Below are positions 1-6,360 of a DNA stretch of 45,216 nt, piece by piece (the first letter of the stretch is position 1; each line of letters starts with the position of its first letter). The DNA is from Nitrospirales bacterium. GTDB taxonomy: Bacteria; Nitrospirota; Nitrospiria; Nitrospirales; UBA8639. Both the position numbers and the translations under genes were made by a program. The notes below the pieces were generated by a model. The model was not told the DNA's origin. It was given only the letters and a program-made list of their open reading frames with translations, and did not search any database. The DNA lies in contig RKSG01000055.1 of NCBI GenBank assembly GCA_007570995.1, positions 1 to 45,216 on the forward strand, in the 5' to 3' direction.

Positions 1-1
1 T

Positions 2-238
2 GACCTGGATAACGATGGGCGCTGGGATTATGGTCGCGGTGGGACGGATCGTGACCTGGACAACGATGGGCGCTGGGATTATGGTCGCGGTGGGACGGAT
101 CGTGACCTGGACAACGATGGGCGCTGGGATTATGGTCGCGGCGGGACGGATCGTGACTTGGATAACGATGGGCGCTGGGATTATGGCCGCGGTGGGACGG
201 ATCGTGACCTGGACAACGATGGCATATGGGACTATTAG
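2..238 (+). CDS. 3' end of a CDS (truncated by the window edge) made of 17-aa repeats DLDNDGRWDYGRGGTDR, ending DLDNDGIWDY-stop
   Basis: Frame starting at nt 2 reads four full 51-nt repeats plus a partial fifth and terminates at TAG 236-238. The ORF track lists a different frame (15..326), but the Asp/Asn/Gly-rich reading is a plausible DxDNDG-type Ca-binding repeat and ends right after the repeat. Confidence 0.7.
   Translation, partial: DLDNDGRWDYGRGGTDRDLDNDGRWDYGRGGTDRDLDNDGRWDYGRGGTDRDLDNDGRWDYGRGGTDRDLDNDGIWDY
2..238 (+). repeat. Tandem repeat, 51-bp unit, about 4.6 copies visible, near-identical
   Basis: Unit gacctggataacgatgggcgctgggattatggtcgcggtgggacggatcgt at 2-52, 53-103, 104-154, 155-205 and partial 206-238, with only a few substitutions between copies. 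Confidence 0.95.
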
Positions 239-309
239 TCATAGCCGTCCTCGGGGGCGACAACGGTGTGCCAATATGTGCGGGGCGGTTGTGAGTCATC
301 CCAGGGAGT

Positions 310-1152
310 ATGCACATGGGACGTGAAAAAATTTTCAGGGTCGTGCTGGGAGCCATGGTTATGGTCGCGGGATTCGGTGCCTCCTGGTCCTCGGCTGGTG
401 ACCCGGCTCCGGAAGGTGACACCGGAAGCGTGGCCATTCGATTGCACCTGACCGAAGGGATGCTTCCCGTCGACAATCCGAATGCGGAAGTGTGGGACAC
501 GATTCAGCCGTCGGAATTTCGACTGGCTCCCCAAGTACATTGGCCGGATCGCATTCAGGAAGTTACGGTGCAATCCGTCAAAGTTCGCGGCATGCATAAC
601 GGCGAGGATGTGGCCATCCTGCTGGAATACCGTGATCCGTCGGAGGATGCTGCGGATGCCGCTGCCCTCGAGTTTATGGTGGGGGAGCGCATGGCCCACT
701 TTGCGCACGGGCAGGAAATGCTGCAAGTCGAAGGTGGCCCGGTCAACATCTGGTACTGGAAACAGGAAGCCGACGGAGCCGCTGATATGAGTGCGCAAGG
801 ATTTCAAACACTCCGGCCACAACAGCACCAGGACGTCTCGGCCACGGGAGCGTGGCGGGAAGGAGTCTGGCGCGTGGTCTTTTCCCGGCATCTGCACACG
901 GAAGATGCGAACGATGTGCAAATCACTCCCGGTGAATGGACGAACGTGGCCTTTGCCGTTTGGGACGGCCAGATCGTTGATGGAGCCGTCAAGGAGCAAG
1001 GCTCGCAGAAAGCCGTCTCATCCTGGTGGTATGTCCGTGCCGAACCGACGCCCGACAATTCCCTTTACGGATACGTCGCGCTGGGGATAGCGATTGCCGC
1101 CGGTTTTGAATGGTTGCTGGTGAGAAAAATCCGGAGAGGGAACGCAGCGTGA
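310..1152 (+). CDS. Ethylbenzene dehydrogenase-like heme-binding subunit (nitrite oxidoreductase/nitrate reductase gamma-like), signal peptide and C-terminal TM anchor
   Basis: 280-aa ORF with N-terminal signal sequence, NPNAEVWDTIQPSEFRLAPQ...VTVQSVKVRGMHNGEDVAILLEYRD and WREGVWRVVFSRHL...FAVWDGQ...KAVSSWWYV typical of the family; hydrophobic C-terminus YGYVALGIAIAAGFEWLLV followed by basic residues. Confidence 0.75.
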   Translation: MHMGREKIFRVVLGAMVMVAGFGASWSSAGDPAPEGDTGSVAIRLHLTEGMLPVDNPNAEVWDTIQPSEFRLAPQVHWPDRIQEVTVQSVKVRGMHNGEDVAILLEYRDPSEDAADAAALEFMVGERMAHFAHGQEMLQVEGGPVNIWYWKQEADGAADMSAQGFQTLRPQQHQDVSATGAWREGVWRVVFSRHLHTEDANDVQITPGEWTNVAFAVWDGQIVDGAVKEQGSQKAVSSWWYVRAEPTPDNSLYGYVALGIAIAAGFEWLLVRKIRRGNAA

Positions 1153-1166
1153 AAGGGGCATCAGTT

Positions 1167-2192
1167 ATGCGGAAGGTCCTGGGCCGGGTGGCTGCCGGTG
1201 TGGTTGCCATGGTGATGGTGACAGGCGGATGTGCCATGTTTGAGGATGAGCGAACCTCGAAAGGCCGGCATCTCTATCGTCATTACTGCATGCATTGTCA
1301 TGGCGAAACCGGACAGCAGGCGGAAGGCTTTAACTGGGAGCGTATGCCGGATCCTCGTCCGCGTGACCTCTCGGAATCCGCGGCGATGTCGACTTTTACC
1401 GACGAGGAAATTTTCAACACGATTTCCCGCGAGATGCGGGATACCTCATTACAATCCGTGCTTGATGATGAAGAGTACTTCGCCGTTGCGACGATGCCTA
1501 CCTTTCGCTATACCCTGTCCGAAGACGAACTGTGGGCCATTGTCGGCTATGTTCGCACGCTGCATGGCGGCTCGTTGACGTTTGATGTCGAGGGTCGGCG
1601 TGCGCAGCTGGAGTCGCAGTTTGGTGCTGCCCAGTCTGACCACGATCAGGCCAGACAGGTCATGGAGGATGCCCTTGCGAAACAGGAAGCCGAAGCAGCT
1701 GCGGCAGAGGACGAGAGCGATGACGACATGAGTGAAGATGAGGATGACGAGGAGTATGAAGAGGTTGTCCTTCCCGAAGAAGAAGCCTATGAACGAGAGG
1801 CAGAACGGTTTGCGCTCGCCAAGGCGGCGTGGGAGAATTTCTCGAAGCGTCCCAAGATGGATCACATGGCACGCCCGGACTTGACTGTGACGGAAACAGA
1901 GCAGCACAAGCTGGCCGAAGAAGGCAAAAACCTCTATTTCAACCAGTACGGTTGTAACGGGTGCCACAGTATTGGGGACGTGGGTGGTCTGGTCGGGCCT
2001 GCCTTGGATCGCGCCGGATTCCGTCTCAACGACACGTGGGTGTATCGATGGATTCGGTACCCGCAAGGCGTGAAAAAGCACACGCGAATGCCAAACCTGG
2101 GTCTCGATGATCACGATGCCAGAGCGGTGACGGCCTATCTCGAGACACTGCGTGCGCCAAAGCCTGATCATCCGGTCCCTCCGCCTGAGTAA
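1167..2192 (+). CDS. Diheme c-type cytochrome, probable lipoprotein, acidic interdomain linker
   Basis: Two CxxCH motifs (CMHCH, CNGCH); signal MRKVLGRVAAGVVAMVMVTGGC is lipobox-like; Glu/Asp-rich linker between the heme domains; ATG at 1167. Confidence 0.85.
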   Translation: MRKVLGRVAAGVVAMVMVTGGCAMFEDERTSKGRHLYRHYCMHCHGETGQQAEGFNWERMPDPRPRDLSESAAMSTFTDEEIFNTISREMRDTSLQSVLDDEEYFAVATMPTFRYTLSEDELWAIVGYVRTLHGGSLTFDVEGRRAQLESQFGAAQSDHDQARQVMEDALAKQEAEAAAAEDESDDDMSEDEDDEEYEEVVLPEEEAYEREAERFALAKAAWENFSKRPKMDHMARPDLTVTETEQHKLAEEGKNLYFNQYGCNGCHSIGDVGGLVGPALDRAGFRLNDTWVYRWIRYPQGVKKHTRMPNLGLDDHDARAVTAYLETLRAPKPDHPVPPPE

Positions 2193-2225
2193 CGGACTGA
2201 ACGAACAGCGTGATTCAACGCGCCG

Positions 2226-3125
2226 TTACAACGTCCCCAGCCATATTCCCCCTGCAATGACCAGTCCGACTCCAACGTGGTGTTGGAACATGGCGAAGGC
2301 TTCCGGGGGCGTCACGTCATCACGCAGACGCCAGACCTGCTGGCTCATGAATCCGGCCAATCCGGCCAGCATCCCGTAAAACGACCAGTTGAGCTGTGTC
2401 AGCCAACCTGCCGTCGCAAGCAGACCCAGCATGATCAGCTCGATGATGCCCACGGCAACCCACGTGTGGGAGCCGAAGAAAATGGCGGATGATTTGATCC
2501 CGATGCGACGATCATCCTCGCGGTCCTGCAATGCGTAGATGGTATCGTAGGCCAGCGCCCAGCATATGGTGGCGGCAAAGAGCAGCCATGTAGCGGGGTC
2601 GAGTTGATGGCGAACAGCGGCCCAGGCCATGACGGCTCCCCAACCAAAGGCCAGACCAAGAAAAAACTGAGGGATGTGAAAAAAACGTTTCGCGAATGGA
2701 TAGGCCATTGCCAGGCCTAGCGCGATTGGGCTGAGCCAGACGGCCAGCGGATGCAGGAAGATCAGAAGGATCGCGGCGACAAGAAGAAGCCCGCCAAGCA
2801 CGAGAACGGCATGCAAGGGGGAAAGCGCGCCACTGGCCAGCGGACGGGTTTTCGTACGGGTTACCTGTCTGTCCAGCGAACGATCTGCCAGATCGTTCAT
2901 AATGACACCGGCGCTTCGCATGATGAATGCGCCCGCCGTGAAGATGAAGAGCAGCAGAGCAGAGGGGCGACCCTTAGACGCCAGGACTAACGCCCACAGG
3001 GACGGAAACAACAGCAGGAGGGTTCCCGTTTGATTTGACAATCTGATGAGGGAGAACACATTAGCCAGGGAGAACAGAGGACCCTGCAGGGGAGACACAG
3101 GAGATGGGCGGCTGAAAGAGAACAC
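2226..3125 (-). CDS. ubiA: UbiA-family prenyltransferase (4-hydroxybenzoate polyprenyltransferase-like)
   Basis: 299 aa, polytopic; NDLADRSLDRQVTRTKTRPLASG and YDTIYALQDREDDRRIGIKSSAI motifs. Confidence 0.85.
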   Translation of the reverse strand: MFSFSRPSPVSPLQGPLFSLANVFSLIRLSNQTGTLLLLFPSLWALVLASKGRPSALLLFIFTAGAFIMRSAGVIMNDLADRSLDRQVTRTKTRPLASGALSPLHAVLVLGGLLLVAAILLIFLHPLAVWLSPIALGLAMAYPFAKRFFHIPQFFLGLAFGWGAVMAWAAVRHQLDPATWLLFAATICWALAYDTIYALQDREDDRRIGIKSSAIFFGSHTWVAVGIIELIMLGLLATAGWLTQLNWSFYGMLAGLAGFMSQQVWRLRDDVTPPEAFAMFQHHVGVGLVIAGGIWLGTL

Positions 3126-3206
3126 TCCGCCACGCTAACGTAACGGGAGAAAAACTGTCAATTGCTCAATGGGCTGCCTCATATGAAGCATCCATCGTGC
3201 CCGCCG

Positions 3207-3297
3207 GATGCCTGCTTTCGATGGCATGACACGGAACAAGCAGGAATGATGAGAGACGGACACTGTCATCCCTGCAGCAAGCAGGGATCCAGTGTCA
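3207..3297. repeat. Inverted pair of REP-like palindromic elements
   Basis: Minus-strand copy GTCATGCCATCGAAAGCAGGCATCCGG (reverse complement of about 3204-3230) and plus-strand copy GTCATCCCTGCAGCAAGCAGGGATCCAG (about 3265-3292). The second is a near-perfect hairpin, 3259-3296. Confidence 0.65.
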
Positions 3298-3445
3298 AAC
3301 CAGCAGTGCAGAATGCTACCATGCCAGGCATCCCGTGTAGCCAACGGCAGAGGACTGACGCAATCGGTTGACACCTGGGGCTGGGGGCAATAAGATGGCT
3401 CTTGGCTTTACACGCTGTCTCCCATCACGACATTTTCTTTCCCAT

Positions 3446-3520
<75 letters not shown>

Positions 3521-3741
3521 TCCCCGACAGAATACGAAGCCAGCTGCACGATGGGTGTGCGAAACGTTCATCTTGAAGAGAGAACGCCCATGGTCGGTTG
3601 CTGGACATGGGAATGCACGGGGCAACGAGTCGGTTGCAGGCCTGCTTTCGCAATCTTTCACAAGCCACCCACCACTTGGCGTTGAGTCAGCGTGCGTTAC
3701 TCAAAAGCAATCCTCAGCATCTTTCTCTTCAGGGAACAGTC

Positions 3742-5850
3742 ATGACACACGGAAACATCCTCCAGGCGATACTCAAAGACAGCAATTATCATCTCGTACT
3801 GTTTGACCAACAGGAGATAGCCAATGTCATGAAGAAAGTCTCTGTGAAAGAGACCAAAATTAAAAACCCGCATTTTGTAAAATGTATTGTGCGGGACAAG
3901 GACGTGCAGTTGACACCGGAAGAAATTGTCCGCCAACTCTTCGCCACGAGACTTGTCAAGCAATATGGCTACCCTAAGGAAAGGGTGCGTTGTGAACATC
4001 CCGTTGCCTTCGGAAGGGAGACGAAAAAGGCCGACCTTGTTGTCTTTGAAAAGGATCGTCATGAAACGGTTTACATCGTGATCGAAGTCAAAAGGCCCCA
4101 ACTCAAAGAAGGCAAGGCCCAACTCCGCTCATACTGCAATGCCACAGGTGCACCGATTGGCGTATGGACGAATGGCGGGAAAGTCTCCTACTACCACAGA
4201 AAAGATCCCAACTACTTTGAAGACATTACTGATATTCCAAACAGCCAGCAGACACTCGCGGATATAGTCGGCGAGCGATTCACGCTGAAGGACCTCGTCC
4301 TCAAGGACAAACTGGCCAAGGAGCGAAAATCCCTGAAAGACATTGTCCTGGAAATGGAAGATGAAGTCCTGGCCAATGCTGGCGTGGACGTCTTCGAGGA
4401 AGTGTTCAAACTCATTTTCACGAAACTGTACGATGAGTTTTTGAGTAAGGCTGACAAAGAGGTTATCAACCATTTAGTAACGCAGGTTCTGGGGACGGCT
4501 GTGCATGACACGTTACCCGGATACAGCGAAACCCCACCCGGTTATTTGGGCGGCACGGACTATGAAGCGTTGCAAAATGCGGTAAGGGGCGTTGGAGATC
4601 ATGGCTTCAGGACATTGGAGTTCAGAAATACCGGACAGACAGACACCGAACTGAAAAAGAAAATTCAAAACCTGTTCGACAGAGCAAAAGGCGAATGGCG
4701 AGGAGTTTTTCCCGAAGGTGCTCAGTTCGAACTGGAGGACAGCCATTTGGCGATCTGTGTGTCAAGTTTGCAGGATGTCAAACTGTTCAACTCCAACCTG
4801 CTGGTTGTGGATGAAGCCTTTGAATATCTCGTCAACAAATCCGCAAAGGGCGAGAAAGGGCAATACTTCACGCCTCGTCACGTCATTGACATGTGCGTGC
4901 AGATGTTGAATCCGAAACGCGGCGAATACATGATTGATACCGCTTCTGGAAGTTGTGGGTTTCCCGTGCATACCATTTTCCAGCTCACAGGCCATCTGTT
5001 CAGCAATATGGAAGTACGACCTGAGGAAAAGGATGATGTCCTGAAAGTCTTCGGCATGGATTTTGACGAAAAAACGGTCCGTGTCGCTCGAACGCTCAAC
5101 CTGATTGCCGGCGATGGCGAAGCCAATGTTCTGCATCTGAATGCATTGGATTTTAAGCGGTGGAACGAGAAAACCGAGAAAGACACAAAATGGATCAACA
5201 CCTACGGCAGGGGCTTTCAGCGGCTCGCAAATCGGAGGGTAGTGCCAGACGAAAACAAGCAATTCAACTTTGATCTGGTGATGGCCAATCCACCTTTTGC
5301 CGGCGACATCAAGGAGAGCCGACTTTTGCATCAGTATGAACTTGGGTTCAAGGATGGCGGCAGGAAAGCACAAAATAAAGTCGGACGGGATATTCTGTTT
5401 ATCGAACGGAACCTGGACTTTCTTAAACCTGGTGGACGCATGGCCATCGTTTTGCCACAAGGCCGGCTCAACAACACTTCAGACAAACATATCCGAGCAT
5501 TTCTCACAGAACGCGCACGTATTCTGGCCATTGTCGGCTTGCATCAAAACACCTTTAAGCCTCACACCGGAACCAAAACCAGCGTTCTCTTCGTTCAAAA
5601 ATGGGATGCACAACTTTGCCCGAAAAAGGATGACTACCCCATCTTCTTTGCTGTCAGCGAGAAAGGCTGCAAAGATAACTCTGGCGATTATGTCTATCGT
5701 AAAAACGAGAACGGGCTGGATAAGTTAGATAGAAATGAACATTTGATAGTTGACCATGACCTGCATAACCACGGTGGAGAGTTACCGGATGGTATAGCAG
5801 AGGCTTTTATTGAATGGGCGAAGAGTGAAAGGCTGTCGTTTTGGAGTTAA
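3742..5850 (+). CDS. Restriction-modification polypeptide: N-terminal HsdR_N-like nuclease domain fused to an N6-adenine methyltransferase (HsdM/BcgIA-like)
   Basis: N-terminal KKADLVVFEKD...VYIVIEVKRP (PD-(D/E)xK-like), central GQYFTPRHVIDMCVQMLNP...DTASGSCGFPVH and catalytic NPPFAG. More AT-rich than its surroundings. Confidence 0.85.
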   Translation: MTHGNILQAILKDSNYHLVLFDQQEIANVMKKVSVKETKIKNPHFVKCIVRDKDVQLTPEEIVRQLFATRLVKQYGYPKERVRCEHPVAFGRETKKADLVVFEKDRHETVYIVIEVKRPQLKEGKAQLRSYCNATGAPIGVWTNGGKVSYYHRKDPNYFEDITDIPNSQQTLADIVGERFTLKDLVLKDKLAKERKSLKDIVLEMEDEVLANAGVDVFEEVFKLIFTKLYDEFLSKADKEVINHLVTQVLGTAVHDTLPGYSETPPGYLGGTDYEALQNAVRGVGDHGFRTLEFRNTGQTDTELKKKIQNLFDRAKGEWRGVFPEGAQFELEDSHLAICVSSLQDVKLFNSNLLVVDEAFEYLVNKSAKGEKGQYFTPRHVIDMCVQMLNPKRGEYMIDTASGSCGFPVHTIFQLTGHLFSNMEVRPEEKDDVLKVFGMDFDEKTVRVARTLNLIAGDGEANVLHLNALDFKRWNEKTEKDTKWINTYGRGFQRLANRRVVPDENKQFNFDLVMANPPFAGDIKESRLLHQYELGFKDGGRKAQNKVGRDILFIERNLDFLKPGGRMAIVLPQGRLNNTSDKHIRAFLTERARILAIVGLHQNTFKPHTGTKTSVLFVQKWDAQLCPKKDDYPIFFAVSEKGCKDNSGDYVYRKNENGLDKLDRNEHLIVDHDLHNHGGELPDGIAEAFIEWAKSERLSFWS

Positions 5851-6003
5851 ATCATGGCATTTCGGCACCCCCGAATCTAAACTTGAAAGAGTTTTCCAAC
5901 AGACTCTCTTTCCATCTGCCAGTGATAAAGGGGAGTGTGTGGCGGTGAAAAGGTACAAAAAGCTTTCATTGGGAATAGAGGGATAATCGTGCAATACTCC
6001 ATC

Positions 6004-6141
6004 ATGAAATACTCGGACGTTGATGTGGGTAACAGGATTGATGCCGAGTATTTTCAGCTGCCATCTCTCCACATAAAGGCCATCATCGAATGGTTGGACA
6101 AGCAAACCAGAGCAATGCCACACCCGATTTCACCTGCCTGA
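6004..6141 (+). pseudogene. Truncated type I specificity subunit (HsdS-like) N-terminal remnant
   Basis: MKYSDVDVGNRIDAEYFQLPSLHIKAIIEWLDKQ resembles HsdS N-termini; the frame closes after about 46 aa at the junction with the next gene. Confidence 0.55.
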
Positions 6142-6360
6142 AGTCTTTTTACTGCATCCCAGCAAGGTACACAGGGCACCTCCGACAATCGCGCCCACCA
6201 CAAACACCATACTGAACGCCAGACCTGTTCGCAGCTCAGGCCAGTTACGCAGCAGTTTGGTGACAAGCGATGCATTGGGGATGTTGACATGACCTTCCCA
6301 TCCTAGAGCTTCATCTGGTTCGGGCGGGGCTGGCGCAGCTTGCTGTCGGGTGTGGGTCAT
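6130..6360 (-). CDS. Small single-TM protein, translationally coupled to treY
   Basis: 76 aa with TM segment GLAFSMVFVVGAIVGGALCTLLG; ATGA start/stop overlap with treY at 6357-6360. Confidence 0.6.
   Translation of the reverse strand: MTHTRQQAAPAPPEPDEALGWEGHVNIPNASLVTKLLRNWPELRTGLAFSMVFVVGAIVGGALCTLLGCSKKTSGR

Noticed and set aside
1-238. Possible CRISPR array
   Set aside because: Direct contiguous 51-bp tandem repeats without spacers, in an open coding frame.
15-326. ORF track entry of 103 aa (MGAGIMVAVGRIVTWTT repeats)
   Set aside because: It is an alternative frame of the 51-bp repeat; the nt-2 frame (DLDNDGRWDYGRGGTDR) is more plausible and stops exactly at the repeat end.
235-999. 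254-aa minus-strand ORF
   Set aside because: Antisense shadow of the heme-subunit gene; no recognisable motifs.
1449-2171. 240-aa minus-strand ORF
   Set aside because: Antisense to the diheme cytochrome c, whose CxxCH motifs fix the true strand.
6100-6140. Possible attR (duplicate of the tRNA-Thr 3' end) closing an island
   Set aside because: Only a weak, chance-like resemblance (atgccacacccg versus atcccactcgcc); no real direct repeat and no integrase gene seen.
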